This document shows positions 42,879 through 52,062 of a DNA stretch of 64,000 nt, one piece after another (the first letter of the stretch is position 1; each line of letters begins with the position of its first letter). The translations under genes were made by a program, and so were the position numbers. A model generated the notes under the pieces. That model was given only the letters and a program-made list of their open reading frames with translations. It made no database searches and was not told where the DNA came from. Source of the stretch: DASYKS01 sp031404815 (GTDB lineage Bacteria; Acidobacteriota; Thermoanaerobaculia; Multivoradales; UBA5704); NCBI GenBank assembly GCA_031404815.1, contig JANNIH010000075.1, positions 1 through 64,000 of the forward strand, read 5' to 3'.

Positions 42879-45872
42879 ATGCGCAAATTCTACCGCGCGC
42901 CCCTCGCCTGTTTCGCGCTACTCGTCGCGGTTGCGACAGCGGGCTACGCGCAATCCCAGGCGACCACCGGCGTCATCGAGGGTCGGGCCGTCGACGAGAG
43001 CGGCGTGCCGCTTTCCGGGGTCACGGTCAAGCTGCAAAACATCGCCACCAACTTCGAGAAGACCCTCTCGACCGATGACGAAGGGCGCTTCCGCGGGCTT
43101 CTCCTGCCGCTCGGCCCCTATCGGATCACCTCCTCCCTCCAGGGGTTCTCGACCCTGGTGCGCGAAGGGATCGATCTGCAAGTCGGCCAGACGGTCACGC
43201 TCACGTTTGCGATGAAGGTCTCCGCCGTCGAGGACCAGATCCTGGTCACCGCGGACGCCCCGGTGATTGAAACGACCCGCACCGAGGGGGCCACCCGGAT
43301 CGACGTCGCGGCGATCGAAAACCTGCCCAACAACGGCCGCAACTTCCTCGACTACACGAAGCTGACGCCGGGAGTGACGATCGTCCAGGGCCCCGACGGC
43401 GACGAGCTGTCGATCAACGGCCAGAAGGGGATCAGCAACAACATCTCGGTCGACGGCGCCGACTTCAACAACCCGTTCTTCGGCGAGCAGCGCGGTGGCC
43501 AGCGCCCGGCGTTCACGTTCAACCTCGACGCGGTGCAGGAGGTGGTGGTGGTCGCGGATGGCGCGAACGCCGAGTTCGGCCGCTCCGCTTCCGGTTTCGT
43601 CAACGTCGTCACCAAGTCCGGCACCAACAACCGGAAAGGCACCGCCCATCTGTTCTACAAGGACGATGCGTTCTCTTCGAAGGCCGAAAATCCGGACGGA
43701 ACTCAGGCGAAGAAGTTCGACTCGACCCAGGCGCAAGGCGGCTTCACGCTCGGCGGCCCGGTGCGCAAGGACAACCTGTTCTACTTCCTCGCTCTCGATT
43801 CGCAGACCGGCGACTCGACCAAGCAGACCGACCCGAACCGGATCGATCCGCGCGTGGTCGCCCTGTTCGCGAGCCTCGGCAGCCCGAACGAGAACGGCTC
43901 GATCGACCGCAGCAACGACGCGCTCGTCGCGCTGGCCAAGCTCGACTGGCAGGCGACCGAGGCGAACCTCGCGACGATCCGCCTCAACTACACCAAGTCC
44001 GAACAGAAGAACGGCACGTTCGACGTCGACTCCTGGGGGCGGAGTGCCAACGCCAACGAGAAGGACGACTCCAAATCACTCACCGGCAGCTTGATCTCGA
44101 CCGTCTCCTCCTCGGCGCTCAACGAGCTGCGCTTCCAATTCGCGCGCGAGAATCGGCCCCGTCCGTACGAGGGACCGAACGTCAACGGCCAGACGCGTCC
44201 GCTGCCCGACACCTCGTTCGACTTCGGCCGAAACTACCGTTTCGGCCAGCCGTTTTTCATTCCGGTCTCGTATTACGACGAGCGGTATCAGATCAACAAC
44301 AACCTCTCGCTGCTCAAGAGGGATCACTCGATCAAGCTCGGCGTCGAATACAACGACGTGGTCTCGGCGCAAACGTTCGTCGGCTTCGGCAATGGCCGCT
44401 TCATCTTCAGCTCGACCGACGGTTTCTTGAACTACGCGCGCAATTCGCGCTATGTCGAGTGCAGCAACGGCACCACCTCTCAAGTCGGCGTCTGCCCGCC
44501 GGGCACCTCGATCACCGGTCCGGTGTTGCTCTACCTCCAGCAGGCGGGAGTCGGCGGCCGGACGGTCGAAGAGTCGGGCCGGCAGAAGATCCGCCAGCGC
44601 GAGCCGGCCGTCTTCCTCCAGGACAAATGGCAGCCGCGGCCGAACCTGACCATCCAGGCCGGCCTCCGTTGGGAGGCGCAGATCCAACCCGATCCGCGCA
44701 CCCCCCCCAGCCAGGTATTTTTCGCGCCGTTCATCGGCAAAACCGTGACCACCGCGGCCGGCCGGCAGGAGTTCCCCTCGGACGGCACGATCCCGACCGA
44801 TTACGCGATGTGGCAGCCGCGACTGGGTCTCACCTGGGACCCGGCCAACGACGGCAAATCGGCGATTCGCGTCAACGGCGGCATCTTCTACGCCCGCGTG
44901 CCGGGGCTGTCGCTCGCTTCGTCGCGCTCGACCAACGGCAGCATCGGGCAGACGATCTTCCGCAACAGCGCGCTCACCGGCATCCTCGGCCCGGTGCCGG
45001 CCTATCCGAACCTGATCCCGGCGTCCCAGATCGGCTCACCGTTCCTGCCCGACGTGTTCGTCTTCGACAAGGACTTCAAGAATCCGCGCACCCTTCAGGC
45101 AAGTGTCTCCTACGAACGGGAGATCTCGGCCAACTTAGGCCTCCTGGTCAAGTACAACTACGCCAAGGGCGAGCAGATCACCCGCTTCATCAACGCCAAC
45201 GACCCGCTTCTCGGCTCCCCCTGGAGCACGGGACTCGCCCCCGGCGGTTTCAACGGCATCAACACGCTCACGGTGGTCGAGTCGAGCGCCAAGAGCCTGT
45301 ACAACGGCATCACCCTGGGGCTCACCAAGAAGTACTCAGGGAACACCCAGTTCCAGGTCTACTACACCTGGTCGCGCGACCTCTCGGACGACGACAACGA
45401 GCGCGATCCGTTCTCGTTCCGCTACGCCAAGGTCACCAACCTCGAAAAGGAGTACTCCTACTCCGACCGCGACCAGCGCCACCGGTTCAACGCCTGGTTT
45501 CTCTGGCAGGCGCCCGGACAGCTGGACGTGAATTTCCGCTACTCCTACCGCTCGGCGCAGCCGAAGTCGATCACCCGGGACGGTCGCGACGCCAACACCC
45601 CGCAAGACCGGATCAACGCCGACGGCAGCGTCACGCGGCGCAACCTGGGGCGCAAGGACAACGCGTTCAACGCCCTCGATTTCCGCGTCTCGCGGGATTT
45701 CAAAGTCGGCCGCCTGACGATCCAGCCGGCGCTCGACGTGTTCAACGTCTTCAACAGCGCGAACTTCCGTCGCCCCGAAGTGACCAGCCTGATCTTCAAC
45801 TTCGATGGCACGGTCCAGAGCGGCGCGGGCGAACCGCGCCAGGCGCAGGTGGGACTGCGGATTCTGTTCTAG
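42879..45872 (+). CDS. Oar-type TonB-dependent receptor with carboxypeptidase-regulatory domain
   Basis: A 997-residue outer-membrane protein. ATG 42879 follows GAGGAGG. Residues 1-25 are a signal peptide. About 28-110 are a carboxypeptidase-D regulatory-like domain (GVIEGRAVDESGVPLSGVTV). The plug follows (LPNNGRNFLDYTKLTPGVTI, NISVDGADFNNPFFGEQRGG, GRSASGFVNVVTKSGTN), then a long 22-strand-type barrel ending in an aromatic-poor VGLRILF. These receptors are expanded in Acidobacteriota and take up large or complex substrates. No TonB gene is nearby. Confidence 0.92.
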   Translation: MRKFYRAPLACFALLVAVATAGYAQSQATTGVIEGRAVDESGVPLSGVTVKLQNIATNFEKTLSTDDEGRFRGLLLPLGPYRITSSLQGFSTLVREGIDLQVGQTVTLTFAMKVSAVEDQILVTADAPVIETTRTEGATRIDVAAIENLPNNGRNFLDYTKLTPGVTIVQGPDGDELSINGQKGISNNISVDGADFNNPFFGEQRGGQRPAFTFNLDAVQEVVVVADGANAEFGRSASGFVNVVTKSGTNNRKGTAHLFYKDDAFSSKAENPDGTQAKKFDSTQAQGGFTLGGPVRKDNLFYFLALDSQTGDSTKQTDPNRIDPRVVALFASLGSPNENGSIDRSNDALVALAKLDWQATEANLATIRLNYTKSEQKNGTFDVDSWGRSANANEKDDSKSLTGSLISTVSSSALNELRFQFARENRPRPYEGPNVNGQTRPLPDTSFDFGRNYRFGQPFFIPVSYYDERYQINNNLSLLKRDHSIKLGVEYNDVVSAQTFVGFGNGRFIFSSTDGFLNYARNSRYVECSNGTTSQVGVCPPGTSITGPVLLYLQQAGVGGRTVEESGRQKIRQREPAVFLQDKWQPRPNLTIQAGLRWEAQIQPDPRTPPSQVFFAPFIGKTVTTAAGRQEFPSDGTIPTDYAMWQPRLGLTWDPANDGKSAIRVNGGIFYARVPGLSLASSRSTNGSIGQTIFRNSALTGILGPVPAYPNLIPASQIGSPFLPDVFVFDKDFKNPRTLQASVSYEREISANLGLLVKYNYAKGEQITRFINANDPLLGSPWSTGLAPGGFNGINTLTVVESSAKSLYNGITLGLTKKYSGNTQFQVYYTWSRDLSDDDNERDPFSFRYAKVTNLEKEYSYSDRDQRHRFNAWFLWQAPGQLDVNFRYSYRSAQPKSITRDGRDANTPQDRINADGSVTRRNLGRKDNAFNALDFRVSRDFKVGRLTIQPALDVFNVFNSANFRRPEVTSLIFNFDGTVQSGAGEPRQAQVGLRILF

Positions 45873-45898
45873 CCTGATCGATTGGCCAGAATAGAAAA

Positions 45899-45937
45899 CG
45901 GGCCGCGCCTCTCGGGATCTCCGGGAGGCGCGACCCG
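45899..45937 (+). terminator. Terminator hairpin after the TonB receptor
   Basis: CGGGCCGCGCCTC pairs with GAGGCGCGACCCG around a loop rich in CGGGATCTCC. The stem is about 12 bp with one mismatch, 27 bp past the stop. It is followed by TTCGTCTC, a weak T tract. Confidence 0.65.
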
Positions 45938-46004
45938 TTCGTCTCTAGACTTGCGTCCCGGATGGCGCCGCGGGCGATAGACTGGCCCGTTCAGGACTGA
46001 AATC

Positions 46005-47624
46005 ATGCTGCGGCTGACCGATATCAAGCTTCCAATAGACCATTGCGAAGCCGATCTGCGCGCCGCCGTGCTCCGCGAGCTCAAAATACCGAAAGAGGAT
46101 CTCGGTGCGATCCACGTCGTCCGGAAGAGCTTCGACGCCCGGGTTCGCGGCAAGATCGCGCTCATCTACCACCTCGACGTCGAAACGCCGCGCGAGGCGG
46201 AGATCGTGAAGCGGCTGGCCGGGCGCCCCGGATCGAAAGTCGCGCCGAAGCCCGACACCTCGTACCGCTTTCCCGTCCGCGCCAGGAAAGCCACCGCCCG
46301 CCGCCCGATCGTGATCGGCACCGGCCCTTGTGGCCTGTTCGCCGGATTGCTCCTGGCGCAGATGGGCTTTCGGCCGATCCTGCTCGAACGAGGAAAACAG
46401 GTCCGCGAGCGGACAGAGGACACCTTCGGCTTCTGGCGCCGCGGCACGCTCGATCCGGAATCGAACGTTCAGTTCGGCGAAGGGGGGGCCGGCACGTTCT
46501 CGGATGGCAAGCTCTACAGCCAGGTGAAAGACCCCGGCCACCGCGGCGGGAAGGTGCTCGAAGAGCTCGTCGCGGCCGGAGCACCCGAGGAGATCCTCTT
46601 CGTCAACAAGCCGCACATCGGCACATTTCGCCTGGTGAAGATTGTCGAGAGCCTGAGGGCCACGATTCGTACGCTTGGGGGCGAGATCCGTTTCAAGGCG
46701 CGGGTAGAGGATCTCCTGCTCGATGGCGGACCGGAGCGGGAGGTCCGCGGCGTCCGGCTCGCCGACGGCCTGGAAATCGATGCGGATCGCGTCGTGCTCG
46801 CGGTCGGCCACAGCGCGCGCGACACGTTCCGGATGCTGTACGAGCGGGGGGTCGCGATCGAAGCGAAGCCGTTCTCGGTCGGTTTCCGCATCGAGCACCC
46901 CCAATCGCTGATCGACCGCTGCCGCTACGGACCCCAGGCCGGCCACCCCAAGCTCGGCGCGGCCGATTACAAACTGGTCCACCACGCGAGCAACGGCCGC
47001 TCGGTCTACAGCTTCTGCATGTGCCCGGGTGGAACGGTGGTGGCCGCCGCCTCGGAGCCCGGCCGCGTCGTGACCAACGGCATGAGCCAATACAACCGGG
47101 ATGAACCGAACGCCAACGCCGGCATCGTGGTGGGCATCACGCCCGAGGATTACCCCGGAAGCCCGCTCGCCGGCATTGACTTCCAACGCCACTGGGAAGA
47201 GATCGCCTTCGAGCTCGGCGGGGGCACTTACGAGGCCCCCGGCCAGCTGGTCGGCGACTTTCTTGCGGGACGCCCCTCGACCCAGTTCGGCACCGTCCTC
47301 CCCTCGTACCGCCCGGGCGTCCGCCTGGGCGATCTGAGCACCGCCCTCCCCGACTTCGCGATCGAAGCGATCCGCGAAGCGCTCCCGGCGTTCGACCGCA
47401 CCATCCGCGGCTTCGCCATGCCCGACGCCCTGCTCACCGGGGTCGAAACCCGCACCTCCTCGCCGATCCGCATCCCCCGCAGCGACGACTTCCAAAGCCT
47501 CGGCACCCCGGGCCTCTACCCCGCCGGAGAAGGCGCCGGCTTCGCGGGGGGCATCCTCTCCGCCGCGATCGACGGCATCAAAGTCGCGGAAGCGGTGGCG
47601 CTGGCGATTGCGGGGGCGAAGTAG
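46005..47624 (+). CDS. FAD-dependent oxidoreductase (COG2509 family)
   Basis: A 539-residue flavoprotein. An N-terminal domain of about 95 residues (LRAAVLRELKIPKEDL) precedes the FAD-binding GTGPCGLFAGLLLAQMGFRP. NVQFGEGGAGTFSDGKLYS, HSARDTFRMLYERGV, FCMCPGGTVV and the C-terminal GLYPAGEGAGFAGGILSAA are hallmarks of this uncharacterised dehydrogenase family. The substrate is unknown. The start codon is ATG 46005 after CAGGA. It converges on the DASS transporter. Confidence 0.88.
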   Translation: MLRLTDIKLPIDHCEADLRAAVLRELKIPKEDLGAIHVVRKSFDARVRGKIALIYHLDVETPREAEIVKRLAGRPGSKVAPKPDTSYRFPVRARKATARRPIVIGTGPCGLFAGLLLAQMGFRPILLERGKQVRERTEDTFGFWRRGTLDPESNVQFGEGGAGTFSDGKLYSQVKDPGHRGGKVLEELVAAGAPEEILFVNKPHIGTFRLVKIVESLRATIRTLGGEIRFKARVEDLLLDGGPEREVRGVRLADGLEIDADRVVLAVGHSARDTFRMLYERGVAIEAKPFSVGFRIEHPQSLIDRCRYGPQAGHPKLGAADYKLVHHASNGRSVYSFCMCPGGTVVAAASEPGRVVTNGMSQYNRDEPNANAGIVVGITPEDYPGSPLAGIDFQRHWEEIAFELGGGTYEAPGQLVGDFLAGRPSTQFGTVLPSYRPGVRLGDLSTALPDFAIEAIREALPAFDRTIRGFAMPDALLTGVETRTSSPIRIPRSDDFQSLGTPGLYPAGEGAGFAGGILSAAIDGIKVAEAVALAIAGAK

Positions 47625-47627
47625 CCA

Positions 47628-49397
47628 TCACCCCAACGGCCACAGCTTCGGCACCAGCCAGAGCAGCAGCGCAACCATCAGTGCGGTGAGCGGCAGGCCG
47701 GCCAGGAGGAAGTCGCGGAAGCGGTATTTGCCGGGGCCGTAGACGAGCAGGCAGGAGGGCTCGAACGGGGTCAGGAACGAGAGCGAGGCCGCGAGCGTCA
47801 CCAGGACCGCGAAGGTGCGCGGGTTGGCTCCCACCTGCGCCGCGGTTTGGAGCGCGATCGGCAGGACCACCAGCGCCGCCGCGGCGTTCGACATCGGCTG
47901 GGTGAGCAGGACGGTGAGCACGGTGAACGCCGCGAGCAGGAAGCCGATCCCGAGTGGCGCGGTCCAATGAACGATCAGCCCGGCGAGGTAGGTCGCGGCA
48001 CCGGTCTTGGTCATGGCGGTGCCGAACGCGGTCATCCCGGCGATCAGCACGATCAGGCGCCAATCGATGAAGCTGTACGCCTCTTCCGGGGTTACGATCC
48101 GGAGCAGAAGGACGCCGACCGCCGCGAGCAGGAACGCGATCGGCAACGGGACCAGGCCGAAGCCCGAGGCGGCGAGCGCCGCGAGGAACAGGCCGATCAC
48201 CGCGAGGCCGCTCTTGGTGCGCGCCGGCCGGTGCTCGGTCTCTTGCAGAATCCAGAGATCGGGGTGGGTGGCGATCTCGGCGAAGCGCTGCGAACGCCCT
48301 TGGAGGAGCAGCACATCGCCGATCCGCAGCGGCAGCGTGCCGAGCTTTTGCGCCAGCGCATGCCCCTGCCGGTAGAGCGCAATCACCGTGACCCCGAAGC
48401 GACGACGGAAATCGAGTTCCTTAACCGAGCGCCCGACCAGGCTCGATTGCGGCATCAGGACCGCCTCGACGATCTTCATCGACTCGCTGGTGAGATCGAT
48501 GTCGTCGGGTTTCAAGTCGGGCTTGATCTCGAGACCCGGGGTGTCCTTCACTTTGAGCAGCCCTTCGCGGCTCGCCTTGACGATCAGCAGATCGCCCACG
48601 AACAGCTGCGTGTCGGGATCGGGGGAGAATTTCTCCTCGCCGCGAACGATCGCGAGCACGGTGGTTTCGAGCTCGGTGAACGGTACGTCACGCAACGCCC
48701 GGCCGGCGAGGGGCGAACGCTCCGTCACCACCAGCTCCGACAGGTAGGCGCGGACCGAATACTCCTCGGTCAGGCTCCCCTCGGCGTGGGTGGGCAAGAA
48801 CCGCCGGCCGACGAAGGCCATCCAGAGGGTGCCCACCAGACAGGCCGCCAGCCCCACCGGCAGGAACTCGAACAGGCCGAAAGGCTCCATGTGCGTACTT
48901 TTGAGGTACGCGCTCGCCGCGACGTTGGTCGAGGTGCCGATCAGGGTGCAGGTGCCGCCGAGCATTGAGGCAAAAGCGATCGGGATCAGCACTTTGCTCG
49001 GTGCGATGCCGCTCTTCCGGCAGACGCCAAGCGCCGCGGGGAGCACCACCGCGGTGGTCGTCGTGTTGTTCATGAACGCGGACATAAACGCGGTGACCAG
49101 CATGACCGAGAACACCAAGCCGGTCGGACTCCCCCCGGCGAAGCGATAGATCCAGCCGCCGGCACGATCGACGACGCCGGTGCGCATCAAGCCATCCGAG
49201 AGCACGAAGATCGCGGCGAGGATGACCACGATCTCGTTCGAGAATCCGGCGAACGCCTCTTTGACGTCGAGGATGCCGGAGAGGACCAGGATCGACAACA
49301 GAATCAAGGTCGCCACATCGACCGACACCCATTCGAAGGCGAACACAACGACCGCGGTCGCGAGCAGGGCGAGCACCAGGAAGATCTGAAACGTCAT
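47628..49397 (-). CDS. SLC13/DASS-family transporter with two TrkA-C domains
   Basis: A 589-residue inner-membrane protein with about 11 helices in two halves, each with a family signature (AFMNNTTTTAVVLPAALGV, QPMSNAAAALVVLPIALQ). Between them, residues about 205-390 hold two TrkA-C (RCK-C) regulatory domains (LAGRALRDVPF, LVGRSVKELDFRRRFGVTVI). Substrates are typically dicarboxylates, sulfate or other anions with Na+. ATG 49397 follows a TACTCT box by 6 bp, suggesting a leaderless transcript. Confidence 0.9.
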   Translation of the reverse strand: MTFQIFLVLALLATAVVVFAFEWVSVDVATLILLSILVLSGILDVKEAFAGFSNEIVVILAAIFVLSDGLMRTGVVDRAGGWIYRFAGGSPTGLVFSVMLVTAFMSAFMNNTTTTAVVLPAALGVCRKSGIAPSKVLIPIAFASMLGGTCTLIGTSTNVAASAYLKSTHMEPFGLFEFLPVGLAACLVGTLWMAFVGRRFLPTHAEGSLTEEYSVRAYLSELVVTERSPLAGRALRDVPFTELETTVLAIVRGEEKFSPDPDTQLFVGDLLIVKASREGLLKVKDTPGLEIKPDLKPDDIDLTSESMKIVEAVLMPQSSLVGRSVKELDFRRRFGVTVIALYRQGHALAQKLGTLPLRIGDVLLLQGRSQRFAEIATHPDLWILQETEHRPARTKSGLAVIGLFLAALAASGFGLVPLPIAFLLAAVGVLLLRIVTPEEAYSFIDWRLIVLIAGMTAFGTAMTKTGAATYLAGLIVHWTAPLGIGFLLAAFTVLTVLLTQPMSNAAAALVVLPIALQTAAQVGANPRTFAVLVTLAASLSFLTPFEPSCLLVYGPGKYRFRDFLLAGLPLTALMVALLLWLVPKLWPLG

Positions 49398-49403
49398 GCC
49401 CCT

Positions 49404-49409
49404 AGAGTA
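49404..49409 (-). promoter_or_regulatory. -10 box of a probable leaderless DASS promoter
   Basis: The minus strand reads TACTCT with six bases before ATG 49397. Same geometry as at mazE, hrcA, msrC and the DUF433 gene. Confidence 0.4.
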
Positions 49410-49653
49410 CCAGGGCGAACCGACGCTCAGGTGTCGATCGCGTGGACCCGGTCGGCGCTCTCTTCCCCCTCCCTGCGACCTACGAAACCGCCCCAAACGG
49501 CCCCAAAACGCGGGGACCTTGGCAGAGGGGGGCCTTTTGTGAGACCGTATACGCCACGGGCGCCCGGATCTTCCTGATCCGCTCCTTGGCCCGGGAGTAA
49601 GAACCAGGGCCGTAGAGCCTGGAACGGTGGTCTCTTCCGGTGAGGCTGCCGAA

Positions 49654-49713
49654 GTCTCGAGACCCGATGTTTCGAGACCAACTGTTTCGGGACCAACTGT
49701 TTCGGTATCAACA
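49654..49713 (+). repeat. Four 15-bp tandem repeats
   Basis: Units are GTCTCGAGACCCGAT, GTTTCGAGACCAACT, GTTTCGGGACCAACT and GTTTCGGTATCAACA. The first contains the palindrome GTCTCGAGAC. The cluster ends 69 bp before the helicase-like start codon. Confidence 0.75.
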
Positions 49714-49782
49714 GTGCGTACCTAGAGCGCCCTCCTGGTAGGCGCGTGGCGTGCGCGGCAACGAAAAGGCGGGAATCTCCGT

Positions 49783-51318
49783 ATGCCCTTTTCCTCGTTC
49801 GAGCTTCATCCGGATCTCCTTCTAGGGATTCGGGACTTAGGACTCACCCATCCGACCAACTTGCAGAAGGACGCCCTGCCGCCGATCCTGGCCGGCCGCG
49901 ACCTGATGGCCCTCGCGGCCACCGGCAGTGGCAAGACGGCCGCCTACCTGCTCCCCGTCCTTCATGGGCTGCTCGCCCGCGAGAGTGCCGGAGAGGGCGC
50001 CGAGGAGGGCAAACCGGACGGTGAGCCCGCCGGCAGGGCGCTGATCCTCGCCCCCTCCCGCGAGCTGACCATCCAGATCCGCGAGAAGGCCCGCGCCTTT
50101 GCTCATCGCGGCGCGCTACGCATCGTGGCGGTTTGCGAGGGCGGCGACGCCGACGAGCAGCTGACAGCGGGCTTCGATCTGCTGGTGGCGGTGCCGACTG
50201 CGCTCCCGGCGGCGCTCGAACGGATGCCCGACCTGCTCGCCGGAGTCGAGGTCCTGATCCTCGACGAGGTCGATCGGATGCTCGGACCCGAGCTGGTGGC
50301 AGCGCTCGACCGTCTGCCGGAAGCCCCCCGTCAGCGGATCATCTTCGCCAACCTGCCCTCCATCCCGGTCGCCGAGTTCGCCCGCCAGCTGCTGCGCGAC
50401 CCGCTAGAGATCGGCCAGTCGCGGCCTCCGGAGTTGCCCGAGAACCTGGTGCAGGCGGCCTACGAGGTGCGTGAAGAGCTGAAGGCTCCCCTGCTGCTCG
50501 AGCTGCTGCGGCGCGACGAGGTCGGCAGCATCGTGGTCTTCGCGCGCACCAAGCACCGCGCGAACCGGCTCACCGAACTCTTGGCCAAGAACAACATCGT
50601 CTGCGACCGCATTCACGGCAATCGCTCGCCCGGCCAGCGCGCCGCGGCGATCGCGAGTTTCAATGAAGGGCGGCTGCGCGCTCTGGTCGCCACCGATGTC
50701 GCCGCGCGCGGCATGGGGGTGGAAGGGACGTTGAGCGTGATCCACTTCGACGCTCCGACCTCGGGCGAGGACTACCTCCAGCGAGTCACCCTGTCGCCGA
50801 ACATCGTTTCGTCCCTCTCTCTGGTTGCCGAGCGTGAGTTCGGTGAGCTGCGCGCGGTCGAGCGCATCCTCGGCGCGCCGCTCGAACGCCGCACGGTCGA
50901 GGGCTTCGACTACGCGCAAGAGCCGGAAGAGAAGCTCGAAGCCCAAGAGACATCCGAGCCGCGGCCGGCGCGGCCGGAAGCCCGACGCAACGAAGAGCGC
51001 CCGCGCGGCAAGAAGCGCGAGGAGCAGCGCAAGGCGCAACCCGGCAAGCAACCTGAAGGCGACCGCCAGCGCGCGCGCAAGGAACCGCGCCCCGCACCGC
51101 CACCGCGCGGCGAGATCGGCAACTCGATCCAAGGTTCGTACAGCTCCACCCACGTCGCCGGCCCGAACGGCAACGTGCGTCGGGGCAAGCCCGCCCGCGG
51201 GGGTTCCCCAGGGTACCGGTCGATCCAGGGCGATCCGAACTCCCACACCAACCCCTCGCTCTTGCCCGAGCGTCCCCCTTCGGGCATCCGCGGCAGGCGC
51301 TCCGGCTACAAGGGTTAG
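49783..51318 (+). CDS. Divergent DEAD-box helicase-like protein lacking motifs III and VI
   Basis: A 511-residue protein. Present: the Q-motif region (FELHPDLLLGIRDLGLTHPT), Walker A AATGSGKT, Ia APSREL, a DEVD box in VLILDEVDRML, IVVFARTKHRAN (IV) and LVATDVAARGMGV (V). Missing: motif III SAT (here FANLPS) and motif VI HRxGRxxR (here DYLQRVTLSPN). Residues 385-511 form a basic, Arg/Pro-rich disordered tail, likely RNA-binding. ATP-driven unwinding is doubtful without the motif VI arginines; an RNA-binding role is possible. Confidence 0.8.
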   Translation: MPFSSFELHPDLLLGIRDLGLTHPTNLQKDALPPILAGRDLMALAATGSGKTAAYLLPVLHGLLARESAGEGAEEGKPDGEPAGRALILAPSRELTIQIREKARAFAHRGALRIVAVCEGGDADEQLTAGFDLLVAVPTALPAALERMPDLLAGVEVLILDEVDRMLGPELVAALDRLPEAPRQRIIFANLPSIPVAEFARQLLRDPLEIGQSRPPELPENLVQAAYEVREELKAPLLLELLRRDEVGSIVVFARTKHRANRLTELLAKNNIVCDRIHGNRSPGQRAAAIASFNEGRLRALVATDVAARGMGVEGTLSVIHFDAPTSGEDYLQRVTLSPNIVSSLSLVAEREFGELRAVERILGAPLERRTVEGFDYAQEPEEKLEAQETSEPRPARPEARRNEERPRGKKREEQRKAQPGKQPEGDRQRARKEPRPAPPPRGEIGNSIQGSYSSTHVAGPNGNVRRGKPARGGSPGYRSIQGDPNSHTNPSLLPERPPSGIRGRRSGYKG

Positions 51319-51338
51319 AGGCGTCGTTTAAGCCCACG

Positions 51339-51367
51339 GGCCCGCTCTTGCCGAGCGGGCCTTTTTT
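51339..51367 (+). terminator. Rho-independent terminator
   Basis: GGCCCGCTC (51339-51347) and GAGCGGGCC (51353-51361) pair perfectly around TTGCC and are followed by six T. It lies 20 bp after the helicase-like stop. The EVE gene begins 16 bp later. Confidence 0.92.
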
Positions 51368-51383
51368 CGTTCCCGGAGATCCC

Positions 51384-51878
51384 ATGCCGCGTGCGAAGCG
51401 CTACTGGCTGATGAAGTGCGAGCCCGAGGCCTACTCGATCGACAACCTCGCGCGCGATGGGACCACGACCTGGGAAGGGGTGCGCAACTTCCAGGCGCGC
51501 AACTTTCTGCGCGACGACTTCCTCGTCGGCGACGGCGTGCTGTTCTACGCCTCGAACTCCGATCCGTCCGGCGTCGCGGGCCTGGCGGAAGTCTCGCGCG
51601 CGGCCTACCCGGACCCCTTCGCCTTAGACCCCAAGCACGAGTATTTCGACCCGAAGAGCAACCCGGCCAACCCTACCTGGTACATGGTGGACGTCAAGTT
51701 CATCGAGAAGTTCCCGGCGGTGATCCCGCTCGAAGCGCTCAAAGAGACCCCGGGGCTCGAAGCGATGATGGTGATCAAGAAGGGGATGCGCCTGTCGATC
51801 CAACCGGTTGAGAAAGCCGAATACGAGATCGTGAGAAAGCTCGGCCGAAGACCGGCCAAGAGGTCCAAGCCGGCATGA
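51384..51878 (+). CDS. EVE-domain protein
   Basis: A 164-residue EVE (PUA-like) protein: YWLMKCEPEAYSIDNLARDG, TTWEGVRNFQARNFLRDDF, GDGVLFYASNSDPSGVAGLA. EVE domains bind modified bases in RNA or DNA and occur in restriction and other contexts; stand-alone YTH-like EVE proteins are widespread. ATG 51384 has GGAG 8 bp upstream. Its stop overlaps the next start by ATGA. Confidence 0.9.
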   Translation: MPRAKRYWLMKCEPEAYSIDNLARDGTTTWEGVRNFQARNFLRDDFLVGDGVLFYASNSDPSGVAGLAEVSRAAYPDPFALDPKHEYFDPKSNPANPTWYMVDVKFIEKFPAVIPLEALKETPGLEAMMVIKKGMRLSIQPVEKAEYEIVRKLGRRPAKRSKPA

Positions 51879-52054
51879 CCGATTGGGTCGAGATCCAGTG
51901 CCCCTATTGCGGCGAGCGGATCGAGGTGGCGATCGAGTCCGACCAATGGGGCAAACAGGTGCAGGACTGCGAAGTCTGCTGCAACCCCTGGGAACTCACC
52001 ATCCACCGCGACCGCTACGGCGACCTCGACGTGCGGGTCGAGAAAGCGGAGTAG
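51875..52054 (+). CDS. CPXCG-motif cysteine-rich protein
   Basis: A 59-residue protein with a zinc-ribbon-like pattern: CPYCGERIEVAIE and QDCEVCCNPWE. It matches the small CPXCG-motif family of unknown function. It is coupled to the EVE gene by ATGA and followed 8 bp later by the oxidoreductase. It probably binds zinc. Confidence 0.85.
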   Translation: MTDWVEIQCPYCGERIEVAIESDQWGKQVQDCEVCCNPWELTIHRDRYGDLDVRVEKAE

Positions 52055-52062
52055 GTCGACTC

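Larger units (their letters stand above)
49398..49782. other. Divergent intergenic region upstream of the helicase-like gene
   Basis: 385 bp without a confident gene. It contains the transporter promoter on the left and a 15-bp repeat cluster on the right. A minus-strand frame (49427-49711) encodes repeated IPKQL/VPKQL pentapeptides only because of that cluster, and is otherwise Arg/Pro-rich; I do not call it. A structured 5' leader for the helicase-like gene is possible. Confidence 0.4.

Noticed and set aside
49427..49711. 94-codon frame with pentapeptide repeats
   Set aside because: The repeat comes from a 15-bp DNA repeat on the other strand, and the rest is low-complexity.
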